Assembly (NCBI GenBank): GCA_022575985.1
Contig: JAKSXM010000263.1
Span: 5,064,001 to 5,128,000, forward strand
Source: Anagrus nilaparvatae
Taxonomy: Eukaryota; Arthropoda; Insecta; Hymenoptera; Mymaridae
DNA: 64,000 nucleotides
Reading direction: 5' to 3'
In this document: positions 22,553 to 34,511 of the stretch, one piece after another
Numbering within the stretch: position 1 is the first letter of the stretch
How the letters are laid out: every line of letters begins with the position of its first letter
Translations under genes and position numbers: made by a program
The notes under the pieces: model-generated
Seen by the model: the letters and a program-made list of their open reading frames with translations, nothing else
Databases searched by the model: none
What the model was told of the DNA's origin: nothing

Positions 22553-24688
22553 TTACAATTTCAAGATCTTAATAGCATCTAGAATATCTGTAATAGTAGG
22601 TCGCTTTGCAGGGTCATAATCGAAACATTTTTTAATTATATCTCGCAAATTCGCAGGCACTGCATCCAAATCTGGTATTAATTTCTTTTCCTGAATATCA
22701 TAGATACCATCATCATAACTAAATACATCCCACGCGTAATCTTCTGAAAATATTTCGACTATAACACATGCCAAAGCCCATATGTCAGCTGCAGTTGTTA
22801 AATTTGGTTTTTCATTTCTTTTCCTCAATAGGATTTCTGGTGGAAGATAATTTAGAGTTCCTTTTAGAGATCTTGTATTATTATAATTTACCGTTGTATT
22901 ATAAGACTCTTTAACCTCCTTATATTTACTTAAACCCAGATCACAAAGTTTTATTTGTTTATATTATGTTTATATTTGTTTATATTTGTTTATATTTTAT
23001 TTGTTTATATTATGTTCATCTAATAAAATATTTTGACCTTTTATGTCCCGATGAATTATCGGATTCTCCCGAATGTGCAAATGAGCGATTGCACAGCAAA
23101 TTTTTTGGATTATGTTAATTTTATCTTCACCGGTAAACTGTATTGAAGAATTTTTTTCGAGGAAGAAGTCATTCAATGGGCGCCCTTTAAAATACTCCAT
23201 AATTAAATGGAAATAATTTTTTTCTGTACATATCCCCATTACGGTTATGATACCAGGATGTCTTAGTTTACTTGAAATTGATACTTCTCTTTCTAGTAAC
23301 TCTTTGCATTTCTTATTTCTTCCAAATATTTCCATTGTTTTTACGGCCACAGGAGTTTCATAAAGAGTGTACAGCTTAACACAGCCCTGACCTCCCGTAG
23401 CTATTTCGGTGCCACCACCTTTCAAGTCTTCCCATTTAATATTTGGTAATAAATTTGCACAGTCAATGATTGGCGTAATTGGCGTTTTCGTTTCGTGTGT
23501 ATTGAAGTTTAAAAACGAACGTGGATTGTCAGAGGTTATTTCTTTCGGTTTTTCTTCCTTGCATTCAACTTTGCATTCCCACTGATTTACTGACTCTTCA
23601 TTTACTTCCATCCAATTATTAAATTTTCCCGACTTTACAAGTTGACCATCTTTATACCATTTGAAAATAGTATTGCATTTTTGATCACAGTTAGTGATTA
23701 TACCTATTCCAAACTTCCCATCGCAATATCCTTTTAAAAATGTTGTTGTGTAAAGTACCTGATGCTTTTTTGCATTATTATCTGCATCAGGATATGAAAA
23801 ATTATAATTATAACCTGTTTCATCAACATCTAGCCTAAAAAGATTTTTTCCATTTAGAGTTATACTACCAATCGGATACCCTTCGTCTGTAGGTTCAAAA
23901 TCTTCTAATGATTTATCTCCCATTGTACCATCCCCATTCTTGCATAAATTGTTATATAAATCTTTTTTTTTAAATAAACTCCATGAAGAATTGTTTGAGT
24001 AATCAGAAATTGTGCAATATAGATATTCGATTGCAACAGTGTCGGTATTGACAGTATTATTTTCATGTCCCTCAGAACTTACAGAATTTGTTGAAATACT
24101 ATCAAAAGAATTTAGAGTTTGGCTTTTCTGTGAATAACCAGTTACATTTCCATCACTTAATAAGGCATTGTTTATTGACTGATTAGTATTATCAAGGCTT
24201 CTAGAATCATAAGAATGAAAATATTTCGCAGTGCCTGATGATGTTTTTTTATCATGTTGATTACTCGAACTTTTGCTAGCATCTGATTCATTTTCTTCAA
24301 TGCCTTCAATTTCAGTTGAATAAAGGTACAAATGGATTTTTGATGTCTTCATGTTTTTATCTTTGAAGTACTCTATTAAATTACAAGGTTTTCCTTTTAT
24401 TTCAAACTTTTGTATGTAATTGACCTCAGAAAGTTTACTAAAATAAGTGGCTAATTGAACCTCCGAATTTTTTAAAACGCTAAGAAAATCAGTTTTCTCA
24501 AATAATTCAATTCCCAATTTTATGACTGTTTCAACTGAATCCATATCAGCATCTTTTAAGTTTTTTTGTCTTGTACCTCCTCCTTGAGCAGTCAGAACTT
24601 GCACATATGGTAATTCTTTATCAGGGCGATGAAGCCAACCAAATTTAATTTGTCTATCAGACACGCTTGTTCCCTTACTTACAGAACG
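22553..24688 (-). CDS. Kinase gene exon 4, GGGTR-type module and kinase domain
   Basis: Opens after TTTTTGTTTAG (acceptor, ending at 24689) with RSVSKGTSVSDRQ. The GTG at 24664 is therefore internal, not a start. The exon encodes the GGGTR module (about 24560-24660), linker, Ig-like part and kinase domain. The frame stops at about 22999 in the AT repeat just after LLDEHN, reopens before 22948 with IKLCDLGLSKY, and then runs to the stop at 22553. The repeat block on the minus strand contains no G, so it cannot be a GT-AG intron. Confidence 0.7.
22949..23008 (-). repeat. ATAAACAAAT microsatellite interrupting the kinase domain
   Basis: About 54 bp of ATAAACAAAT-like repeats. The 20 bp block at 22951-22970 recurs at 22997-23016, 46 bp away. 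Compared with an uninterrupted kinase motif (DEHN-IKLCDLG), the extra DNA is a multiple of three but introduces three TAA codons. Confidence 0.8.
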
Positions 24689-24772
24689 CTAAACAAAAAT
24701 TTATTTAACTTTATAATGTAATTATACAATAGTTGAACGAAAATAATGAAAATTAAGAACTGTATAATTTAC

Positions 24773-24808
24773 CAATTTATTTGTTCCAGGTGTAATCAAG
24801 TTTTCGCC
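24773..24808 (-). CDS. Kinase gene micro-exon 3, 12 codons
   Basis: GENLITPGTNKL, bounded by TTTATTTTAG upstream and GTAAAT downstream. Its length and phase fit between exons 2 and 4 with no frame change, which is the main support. Confidence 0.55.
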
Positions 24809-24899
24809 CTAAAATAAATTTTAAAAAAATTTTAAATAATATAAAAACTCAATCAAGCAAATATATAATATAATATAATCTCCTAGTTCAATATAATTT

Positions 24900-25270
24900 A
24901 TTAAAGTTATTTTTCTTCCTAGCGGACCGAAAACACTTTTTACGCCAAAAAAACGCGTTTTCACCCCACTGAGAAAGAAAAATTTCGTTTTGTCCATGGG
25001 AACAAAAAAAAATACCCCAGATCGCAGTTTAACGTGCGATCTGGGCCATTCTTTTTTTTTGCTCCCTTGGTTAAAAATGTACTATTTAAGTACCCAAAAA
25101 ATATAAAAATATATATTTGGGGCAGATTGGGGGCAGAACAAAACTTTAATCTTAATTTGAGTGAAATTTCCATAAGTAAGTTCATTAGTAAAAAATCAAT
25201 AAGTAAAATTCAAAAAAAATTTTATAGTAAAATTCGAAAAAACAAGATGGCCTGTTCATCAGTTAAATAA
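24900..25270. repeat. Dispersed repeat inside the kinase intron
   Basis: Contains the CCCAGATCGCAG ... GATCTGGGCCATTC palindrome (25013-25060) and a GCGGACCGAAAACA block, both members of families seen at 13559, 34397 and 47700. It is non-coding. Confidence 0.5.
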
Positions 25271-25340
25271 TATTATCATATTTTACACCATTAAAATATA
25301 TCCAATTTTTTATTATTATACTTTATAGAGAGAAATGTAC

Positions 25341-25736
25341 CATTTGGTTTTTAAAGATTGCTGATCCGCTATTCGTTCTCAAAGATTTTTCTTGATTATT
25401 GTTCGAAGGAGGAAGCTTGCGCTTCATTGTTTCAAGGGCTTGAGTGAGGTCTCTGATTCTCATTTCCTTTGCATTTCCTATCTTTTCACGATTATCCAAA
25501 AAATTATTGCCGATATTTTTCGCTGCATAAGCAATAAAGTTATCGGTATTTGTAATCTTATTTAAAAGAATTTCTCCATTGTGAATAGCTATTCCATGTT
25601 CCGTTCCCTGTGCATCTCTGTATTTCAAGGCAGTTGCTTCAGGAAAAAATGCATGTAGCGTATCCAAACTTAAATTTCCGTTATCCAAAAGATGTAATAG
25701 AGTTTCCTGATTATCATAAGTTACCAAGACTTCTTT
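25341..25736 (-). CDS. Kinase gene exon 2, TDP-43 N-terminal-like domain
   Basis: 132 codons behind a 3' splice site (AATTTTTTAG, ending at 25737). The segment LDTLHAFFPEATALKYRD matches the FPGACGLRYR core of the TDP-43 N-terminal domain in pattern, and GIAIHNGEILL matches its following strand. In TDP-43 this domain polymerises head to tail. A charged, coiled-coil-like helix (KEMRIRDLTQALETMKRKL) follows. The donor ATG|GTACAT is weak. If it is not used the frame stops six codons later at 25323, giving a short stand-alone protein of about 140 residues. Confidence 0.65.
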
Positions 25737-27199
25737 CTAAAAAATTATATTTTAAAAATTATAAAAAACATGCCTATACAATTTTGAATAAATGTAATGG
25801 TTATATTAAAAATTTTTCTTATCTGTTTCTTTTAATTTACTATATAGTAATTTACTATAATAAATTCCAAAAATATAGTTATGTTTTCAAATTCTAAAAG
25901 TCTGCAAGACATTTCATTAAAGAAATAGATGACATAAGGCATGTTCAAATAAAAAAAGGAATAATATTATTTTAGTGTAAAAAAGAAAAAAAAGATTTAG
26001 AGACTAAATCAGGTTTAGTGACTTGCAGTTAAGATAATTTCGATTTAGGGAATTAGAATAAAGTACTTTAATACTATAATACATGTTCCATGCTTGTTGT
26101 TGAATGTGTTATCACACAAACTAGTTATACATATTTTTTTATGTTAAATATTTAAAAGAAATGTGTTTTTGAATAATTTATTTATCAGATTATTAAAGGT
26201 CGAACAATTAGTGGAAAATGATATATTTATACATATTGAGTAATAGTGGGTCAATTTTTATATAATTTTTCGCTTTTCTGACCTGTTTGTAAATTTTATT
26301 ATCATTAACTGGATAAAGCCAGCTAATACGGGTTTGTACCAGGTCATACCGGTTGATGCTGGGCCATAGTGGGAGATACTTGGTCAATTTGCATTTCATT
26401 TTTCGCTTTTACTATCCTTTTAAAAGTAAGTTATTTTAATAAATCTTGGACAATTGTATTTTTAAGTCTATTTCTTGGCTGTTTAATGTTATTTCAATTT
26501 TGCTTTAAATTAAAAAATCCAATGACATCAAATTTTCTTAATTATCAAAAAAATTATTTGAATTTTCCGCCTGAATTTTGGCTTTCGACGCGGTGGTCTG
26601 GTAAAAATTGTTTTTCATTATGCAAAATTAAATTAATTTATTTTAAATTATTAAAATAAAAACAAAAATTTAGCAATTAATGAATTTTTATTTATAAAAA
26701 AAAAAAAATTTGAATGTCCCGCGGCTTAAAATGGCAGAGCCAATCAGCAAGAATTACCACATTTGCTCAGTAAATGCTGCGGCGTGGCCGTGTTTTCAAA
26801 TTTTTAAAAGAAATTTGGAAATTGAAATTGATAAGTGCGAATCGAGAAAAATATTTAAATTATGGAAAATTCAGCTAGTGTGTAAATTTACTAAAAAAAG
26901 AAAATGAAGTTCAAATATATTATAGTACATATTATTCATTGATATTTTCTTGCAATGTCTGCATAATCAGGTTATTGTCCAACTTTATTACAAGTATGCA
27001 ACTTTACATTAAGAAATAATTTTAATTATTAAATCTAAATTGTCATAAAAAATGCTTCCTTAATAAATGAAATAGTAATTGTACACTATATTGAATTAGT
27101 GAAAAAAGTAACTAAATTGTTTACAAGTGAATATTTAAAAATTGTAAAAGAGTTTTGAATGATTGTGAAATAATTTATATAAATGTAACAGTGACTTAC

Positions 27200-27217
27200 T
27201 CTTATATTTCCAGACAT
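27200..27217 (-). CDS. Kinase gene exon 1 (MSGNIR)
   Basis: ATG at 27217 is followed by five codons and a consensus splice donor GTAAGT at 27199-27194. Joining it to exon 2 gives MSGNIR then KEVLV. The human TDP-43 protein also starts MSxxIR, which supports both the start and the domain call. The intron of about 1.46 kb (25737-27199) holds AT-rich DNA and repeats. Confidence 0.65.
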
Positions 27218-27365
27218 CTTAAATCCAAATTATTTCCAAATTGAATATTCAGTATTTATTTAATCGTGTAAACTTTCAATCTAGAAGAAGAATAATAAAA
27301 AAGGTTTTAAAAATAACAATAGAAACTACAGTGCGTTAATAGTAGAGGAAATTAGGATTTATAGT

Positions 27366-27432
27366 GATGCGACCAAAAACGTATTTTTTTTTTGTATGAA
27401 AAAGAAAAAAAAATATTAACTTTTGGTCGCAT
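27366..27432. repeat. Short palindrome ATGCGACCAAAA
   Basis: ATGCGACCAAAA at 27366 and TTTTGGTCGCAT ending at 27432 flank an A/T-rich loop. It lies just upstream of the kinase start and may be a very short MITE. Confidence 0.6.
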
Positions 27433-28219
27433 ATGATACTCTTTAAAAAGTTTTTAGCAAAAAATTTTATTACTAAAATATTAAATAAGAAAACTAAAAA
27501 TTAGTAAGATAATGATAATTCATAATTAAAGTAATATTTTAAAAAATTAATACTATTGAAAAACAATTCAATTAAATTACAAGTTTTTTTACAAAGTTAT
27601 ATAAGAGTCATTCTGGATACCGTGTCATGGCGTTGCCAGGTCAGGTCTTCTGATCGGGCTGATTTTTTCACAACTTTTTTATGTATACAAAATATGTTTC
27701 CTGTGAAATTTTCAGCCCTCTAGGCGCTCAGGAACCCAAGTTATACCCAAAAGAAGCTTTTTAGATTTCTTCGGTTTAAAAAAAAAAAAATTTTTTTTTT
27801 TTTTATTTTTAAAATTGACTAGATGATTAAAAAAAATAGTACCCAGACATAAAAAGTTGTAAAATTTCCCGCTGAATCCGAATTTGAAGTCAGTTTTTTG
27901 AAATTTTTACCCTGGGCGGCTCAAACTGCTTTTTTTGGCTTAGGTATATAGTTAATTGAGTCAGTGGAATCAAAATAACCTGATATTAAAGGAGTTTTTG
28001 AATTTTCGGATTTTTAGAAATTTTGACTTTATTCGCAAAAAGTCATTTCAATTGGTTAAAATTCATTATAAACCAAGTTTTCTAATAAAAAAAGTGCTAT
28101 TGAAATGGGTGAAAAGGCAGGATTTTATTGACAATTTTTGTTTTGCCAAAAACCGAAAGGGGTATATGGAAAAATTTCAGATTTTTTTTTTTTAATTTTT
28201 CGTTGTTTGATACCTTTGA

Positions 28220-28560
28220 TAAATTTTGGGCCATGAATGTTGTGAGATGAAATTTTATGGCCTAAGCTAAATCAAAATTTATTTCACCAAAAGCATAAAT
28301 TCCTAATAAATATATATTTTGGGCCATGAATGTTGTGAGATAAAATTTTATGGCCTAAGCTAAGTAAAATTTAATTTTAGCAAAATTATATTTCAAAATA
28401 CTGATGATATTGATTAAATTAACAATATTTTTAAAACGTTAATAAATTAAAGTATAATGAAAACTAAGTTAAGTCTTGTTGTTTCCTAATCACAAGTTAT
28501 AATATTACTTTTGGGCCATAAATGTTGTGAGATGAAATTTTATGGCCTAAGCTAAGTCAA
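28220..28560 (+). repeat. Tandem copies of GGGCCATGAATGTTGTGAGA end motif
   Basis: The motif GGCCATRAATGTTGTGAGAT followed by GAAATTTTATGGCCTAAGCTA occurs at about 28229, 28321 and 28514, and again at 28612 as the end of the nested element. Inverted copies end at about 30474 and 33051. It looks like the terminal sequence of a transposon family that repeatedly inserted next to itself. Confidence 0.75.
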
Positions 28561-28610
28561 AATTTAATTTAAGCAAAAGTATAAATTCCTAATGAATATA
28601 TTATAAGTTT

Positions 28611-30474
28611 CGGGCCATAAATGTTGTGAGATGAAATTATGTGGCCTAAGCTAAGCAAATTTTTATTTCAGCAAAAGTTTACAGTTAACAGATACTTTTT
28701 CTTATACAGCTTTTTCACATTGGGCTCACAGGCTGTACTTTAAATATAATTAGCTTATATTATAACAATTTATTATCTTCAGAAACTGCTTAACTTGCCA
28801 GGCCCCTAAATAAGCAGTAAACGGCGTGAACTGAAATTGTATCAAAAATTATGTATTATAAAAAAGTTTATAAGGCTCTGTGAAGAATATTTTGTGTCAA
28901 CAGTTTTTTAGCCAATCAAATTTCTTGTTTTCAAATTTGAATTACTATTTCTTTATTGGTTGAATGGGTTATAGTTTATTGTAAACATCAATCTTTGATA
29001 TTTCTTGAATGAAGTTACTATAATGGGAAATTATAATGATATATAGCTAGTTTTAATTTAGTGTAAAAAGAATTAAAATTTTACTATTACCATTGTTGTT
29101 ATTCTCATCCCCTATAATTTATTAATAATATATCTAATGGTTATTTATAATTGACCTGTACTTTTGCCCAGTACAGCTCAATTATAAATAACTATTAGAT
29201 AAAATTTTACTTTATAAATATTAAATAAATTGGAACATTATTTATAAAAATTGTAAGAATATTTAAAAAATTATATAGTAAGAATATTTTCAAAAGTAAA
29301 AAAAGTATAGTTATTATAGTTATATAAAAAAGTTTATGACCTAAACACCTTCCAATATCTTTATATTTTTTAAAGAAACAATGTAAGCGTAGGCATTATT
29401 GAATACATATTATGATCAAGACAAACGCATTTTTAATATAAATTAAGACCATAATTAGACAAGAAAACTCTCAAATGGGCATATATGCCTTAAGTCTTGC
29501 TTGGATAGAAGTTTTCCCTCGGTTTTTCCTGACGATGTTGCAGGTTCCATATCTGTTACGCTTACCCTTATTCGTAAAAAAATTCAAGGATATTTATGGG
29601 TGCTTAGATCATAAATTTTTTTATTCATCAGGTTATTAATAAACAATGGGGGTTATTTATTAGCATTCTATTCATAAAAATTCACTCGTTTTTTGGATAC
29701 TGTTATCAAACCAATATTCTGACGTTGACCAAATTCTAAAATTGTAATCCAGGCATGATTACCTGTGATTTAAAAAAAGAATTACGTTTCTACGATAAGC
29801 AGAAGCCATTTTAGCTTAAATTGTTATAAACAATTTATTTGTTAATATTTTTTGAAAATTCCAACGCTCCCCTGAAGTTAAAGGGTTAAAGAACCTGCAG
29901 TTAAAATTTGGTTAATTTAAAATAATTTTTAATGCACCAATTAAACGTTTCAAAACGGCATAAAAAATAAAAATTTTTTTTTCTTACTTTTTTGATGCAT
30001 TTATTGCTGCCCCTCTCCTCCTAATAAAGTTACAATCATAAAATTTTTTACAGAGATTGAAGGATAATTTGTCAACATATTTTTTTTTACCCGAACATTC
30101 TGGGACCATTTTTCTGGAAAATATTTCAAAAATACGAGAGGTCCACATCTTTTTTTGATCGATAGTAGCTATATCCAAATAATAAATATTTTGCATACAT
30201 CTAAATTAAAGACGAATCTATAAAAATGATTTCTTTAATTTTATTTTAATTTCCCACCGATAAAATGGTTATTTAGGGGCCTGGCAAGTTAAGCAGTTTC
30301 TGAAGATAATAAATTGTTATAATATAAGCTAATTATATTTAAAGTACAGCCTGTGAGCCCAATGTGAAAAAGCTGTATAAGAAAAATTATCAGTTTACTG
30401 TAAACTTTTGCTGAAATAAAAATTTGCTTAGCTTAGGCCACATAATTTCATCTCACAACATTTATGGCCCGAAA
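28611..30474. mobile_element. Nested 1.86 kb element with 200 bp inverted repeats
   Basis: 28611-28812 and 30268-30474 are inverted copies. Both carry GGCCATAAATGTTGTGAGAT, GCTGTATAAGAAAAA-type, CAGGCTGTACTTTAAATATA and TTAGGGGCCTGGCAAG blocks. The interior is non-coding and includes a strong 31 bp hairpin at 29131-29201. Confidence 0.8.
29131..29201. repeat. 31 bp stem hairpin, small-RNA-like shape
   Basis: The stem 29131-29161 pairs with 29171-29201 around a nine-base loop (TTTTGCCCA), with one C/C mismatch and one G/T wobble. The size is like a microRNA precursor, but no conservation can be judged, and it sits inside a transposon. Confidence 0.6.
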
Positions 30475-32394
30475 CTTATGCAAGTTAATATAAAGTACAA
30501 AAAGTTAAGTCTAAAAAAATACTTCCTATAAGATATACTTACTACAGGAATTTTGAATTTTAAATTCTAAAAATTAAAAATCGAGACCTACAATAAAAAT
30601 AGGATGGATTAAATTTACAAGCCAGGTATAATTTAGAAAGGGGCTATTTGTATGGACTTAACAAGTTTAATTTTTTTCCTTTTGGAATTAATCAACTTTC
30701 CAATGGTGCAAATTTTCCAAATTTGACCAAATTAATTATTTGGCAAAAATAAAACAGCTACGAAAATAATTATATTTTGTGAATTTTGTTTAAAATATGT
30801 GTCAGGGAGTTTTTCGGATCATTAATTACGATTTCAATGTTCGAATTTTTCGAACCACTCTTAAGGAAAATAGCCTATTTTATGGATTTTTTGCAATATT
30901 TTGTGGGTTAAAATAAAATGTTAAAAAAAAAAACGTTTTTAATTAATAATAATCGATTAATCTAGTTGGTCACGCAAATCACACAATTTTAAATTTCGCA
31001 GATTTTTCTAAGTTAGCTCCAGGGAATCATATTGGTTTTTTTTTTTAATTTTGCATAATAACCTACTTTGTAAAAAATAGCTTTCTTATATTAACAAAAA
31101 AATTAGAACATTTTCGAAAAATTAGTAAATTTTTGAAAAAATTTGTAAATGTTAGAAAAAAATCGTGCATTTACCAAATTTAGTATATTAACAAAAAATT
31201 CGAGTATTCTCGATTTTTTTTTTTGCGAATTCGCAAGAAAAATTGATAATTATTTACAATTTTTTTTTGAAAATTTTCAAAAAATAGTTTTAAATTTCCG
31301 AAAAATAGTTGTGAATTTACAACTTTTTTCGTAAATTCACAAAAAAAAATCGATTATTCTCGAATTTTTCGAGAATATACTAAATTTAGTAAATTTACGA
31401 TTTTTATCGAATATTTACAAAGTTTTTTGAAAATTTACTAATTTTTCGAAAAAATTCTATTTTTTTGTAAATCTAAGAAAGTTACTTTTTACAGTGTATG
31501 TACAGAATCTAGTGTTAATGTAGTATTTAAGGGTTTACTATGATTTATGAAAAAATTGCATCAAAAACCCAATTGCCTAATCATAACACTGCAAATAAAA
31601 ATAATAAAGAAAAAAAAAAGATTTTTATGTCTAATGATAGGTATATAAATTAAAATTCAACTTAAAAAATCCAATGGAAAATGGTTCTTTTTAATCATAT
31701 TTTTTTAAAGCTTGCATGAAAATATCCACAAATAGATATTTTTACATACTTTAGTTATTGCTTAAATCTTCGTATTAATTTGTTTAAAAGATCAATCAAA
31801 TTTTTTGTTTACAAATTTGAATAATTCATTTTTTTTTATAGGTTACAACCTATTTTCTTTGATATTTGTTTAATAAAGCTAAAGGGATGTTATAATGCGA
31901 GCGAATAACAACGGCCCGATATAGTCTAGTTAATTTAAAATGTAATAGTTTTTGTAATTGTCAATTTAATCTGTTCGTGGTCAAAAAAGGATCTTTAAGA
32001 TTTGGTTTGTAGAGTTAAAAATATTCCAATTTTCGTATTAAAAACTAGCCGATGAGAATCGAAGAAAATTTATTGAGTGTTGAAATCTTTCTTTGAAAAT
32101 GTGAATTTTTGAGCTAACTGGAAATTTAATCAAACAACTCAAATCATTCTTATAAAATAAAAAACTACTGAAAAAATTAAATTGAAACTGCTTCTAAATA
32201 AATATTTATTAATATCAATGATAATTTATAAATTTGTTAGAATGCCTATAAAATTTGCAATGAACTTGTATAAAATAAATATATATGAGAAATTATTTTA
32301 AAAGTGCTACTTAATTTGAGCCTGAAATCGTAATTTTTTTTTTTGAGGGCACATCGATAAGACCCGTGTTTTGAGTTAGTTTCAACCTTCAGGA

Positions 32395-32830
32395 AACCGA
32401 AAAAAATCGTGAACAAGAAATCGGCGATAGGTGCCAAAGAGATTTTTTCACTTTTATGTTAAAAACCGTGTTTTTCGTATCTGAGCTACCCCAAATTTTT
32501 AAAATAACTTTTTAGGTAAATAAACTTTTTTAAAATAGATAAGAAAATCTGATTGCCAGGGAAAAACCACTCCAGAAGAAAAAAAAACTTATCTTTTTAC
32601 GATGAAATTTAGCCAAGTTATCGTGAACTTAAGATTTTGTTCAAATTCATCTTAAAAACGATTGAAATTTTATTGAAAAAAGCCTGTTTCTGAACTTTAA
32701 ACATGCATTACTCGCTTGATTTTCATCGTAAAATAATAATTTTTTTTTTAAATCGATTTATTTTTCCCTACAAATTCATTTTTTTAAGAAAAAAAATCAT
32801 TTTTATTGACCAAATTTCAATTTTTAGGTT
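32395..32830 (+). repeat. Dispersed repeat, copy 1 (partner at 39105-39545)
   Basis: A direct repeat of about 435 bp sharing TATCTGAGCTACCCCAAATT, CTGTTTCTGAACTTTAAACA and TTGATTTTCATCGTAAAATA. In this copy the end is also inverted: 32705-32840 pairs with 32875-33008 to form a hairpin of about 300 bp. Confidence 0.75.
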
Positions 32831-33950
32831 AAAAGCCTTTGAAAACTGTAAGTAGAAAAATTTACTTAACACAGTTTTTGACCTAAAAATTAAAATTTGG
32901 TCAATAAAAATGATTTTTTTCTTAAAAAAATGAATTTCCAGGGAAAAATTAATCGATTTAAAAAAAAAAATTATTATTTTACGATGAAAATAAAGCAAGT
33001 AATGCATAGCTTAGACCATAAAATTTCATCTCACAACATTTATGGCCCAAAAGTAATATTATAACTTGTGATTAGGAAACAACAAGACTTAACTTAGTTT
33101 TCATTATACTTTAATTTATTAAAGTTTTAAAAATATTGTTAATTTAATCAATATCATCAGTATTTTGAAATATAATTTTGCTAAAATTAAATTTTACTTA
33201 GCTTAGGCCATAAAAGTTTATAGTATTTAGACCAATTCTATCCAGGTTTGAGACTTATAAAAGTTGTTGAATTTGGGCAGTTCAAAATCTCTCGCTCTAA
33301 GCCGAAAAAAGCAATTTGAGCCGCCCAGGGGCAAAATTTCAAAAAACTGACCTCAAATTCGGATTCAGCGGGAAATTTTACAACTTTTTAAGTCTGGGTA
33401 CTATTTTTTTTAATCATCTAATCAATTTTAAAAATTAAAAAAAAAAAAAAATTTTTTTTTTGAAAAAACCGAAGAAATCTAAAAAGCTTCTTTTGGGTAT
33501 AACTCGGGTTACTGAGCGCCTAGAGGGCTGAAAATTTCACAGGAAACATATTTTGTATACATAAAAAAGTGGTGAAAAAATCAGCCCGATAGGGAGACCT
33601 GACCTGGCAAGGCCATAACACGGTATCCAGAATGACTCATAAATAAACATACATTTTTTTACTAATTTTATAATAAACATTGTGTATCATTAATTGATAT
33701 ATAAAAAAAAAATACATATATGTATTAAATAAAAATATAAAATATAATAAAATAAGTACCTTTTATTATTTCTGTCACTGTGTCACTATATTACAAGACA
33801 AATTATGCGTGTTAATGTCCTGCGTGTTAATGAACTTGTAAAAAATCACAAAACAAAATATTATGACTTTAAAATATTATATCACAAGATCTACCAGCTC
33901 CCCACCACTTTGTAAAATTTAACTTTGAAAAAAAAATACTGGTAGCATAT

Positions 33951-34080
33951 ACAGGGCGATCTAGAGCGGGATGCATTGTTTGTTTATTAGTTAACCAATC
34001 GCAGCTAAGATTACAAGCATCAACAAATACCGATGCGCCTAATAAAATAAAATTCACGTCCCGCTCGGGATCACCGTGTA
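33951..34080. repeat. 130 bp direct repeat, copy 1 (partner at 38678-38806)
   Basis: Starts ACAGGGCGATCTAGAGCGG and ends CGCTCGGGATCACCGTGTA. Both copies can be read on the minus strand as NFILLGASxFVD, but most differences change residues and one copy has a one-base indel, so no coding constraint is seen. Confidence 0.8.
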
Positions 34081-34379
34081 CACTGTAAAAAATAATTGCT
34101 TTGTATACGTCTACCTGTTAATAACGCATTAAAATTTTTTTTTTTTTTTATTAAACAAAATTAACGGGACGAACCCTTTACATAAAAATTACAATATATT
34201 TGAAAATAAAAGTAAGAATAAAAATATTTTTAAATACGTTTAATCATATTATCCAGGTTACATGCATATCACACTTAGATAAAATAATATAAATATTCCA
34301 TTCTTTTTTAATAGTGTTTTTCGCTTGGTATTACGTAAAAAATATGCAGTATTAATTTAATTAATAGAATAATTATGCA

Positions 34380-34500
34380 CTAGGTCTAAAAAGTAAAAAA
34401 TGTCCCAGACCGCGCGTAATTAGCCATCCAAGACTAAGCCGAGGCTGGTTAACTGCGATCTAGGGCAATATTTTTTTGCGAACTAATGCAGTATAATTTT
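34380..34500. repeat. CCCAGA...GATCTAGGG palindromic repeat
   Basis: From GTCCCAGACCGCGCGTAATT to AACTGCGATCTAGGGC, with GCCATCCAAGACTAAGCC in the middle. A relative of 13559-13622, and it directly adjoins the right arm of the 1.33 kb inverted repeat. Confidence 0.6.
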
Positions 34501-34511
34501 TTTTTGTCAGC

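Larger units (their letters stand above)
22553..27217 (-). pseudogene. Protein kinase gene with TDP-43-like N-terminal domain, broken
   Basis: A four-exon gene on the minus strand, all introns in phase 0: exon 1 at 27200-27217, exon 2 at 25341-25736, exon 3 at 24773-24808, exon 4 at 22553-24688. Domain order: a TDP-43 N-terminal-like fold (oligomerisation domain in that family), a WLHR...GGGTR...LF module known to me only from uncharacterised invertebrate proteins, a Ser/Asn-rich linker, an Ig-like stretch (IFKWYKDGQLV ... WECKVE), and a TKL-like kinase domain. Kinase motifs: glycine loop GGQGCV, AVK lysine, RE helix glutamate (LEREVSI), HRDIKGQN, DLG in place of DFG, PPE, and DIWALACVIVE. 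Between HRDIKGQN and DLG a run of ATAAACAAAT repeats of about 54 bp keeps the frame but adds three stops, so the full kinase cannot be made from this allele. Otherwise it would be a cytoplasmic signalling kinase, possibly activated by self-assembly (inference). Confidence 0.8.
27605..33638. mobile_element. Large nested inverted-repeat element, 6.0 kb
   Basis: The outer arms 27605-27945 and about 33297-33638 are inverted copies (positions sum to 61243), with GAGTCATTCTGGATACCG at the outer end, GGAAACATATTTTGTATAC inside and GTTGTAAAATTTCCCGCTGA near the inner end. A second inverted pair is at about 28321-28530 and 33030-33200. A complete smaller element (28611-30474) is inserted in the middle. 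No protein gene was found, so all parts are non-autonomous. Confidence 0.8.

Noticed and set aside
22949..23016. An intron instead of a repeat expansion in the kinase exon
   Set aside because: The coding strand of the inserted block has no G, so neither GT nor AG splice ends exist there.
33869..34057. Shared NFILLGASxFVD reading frame in two 130 bp repeats (also 38580-38813)
   Set aside because: Most differences between copies change residues and one copy has a single-base indel, so it does not behave as a gene.
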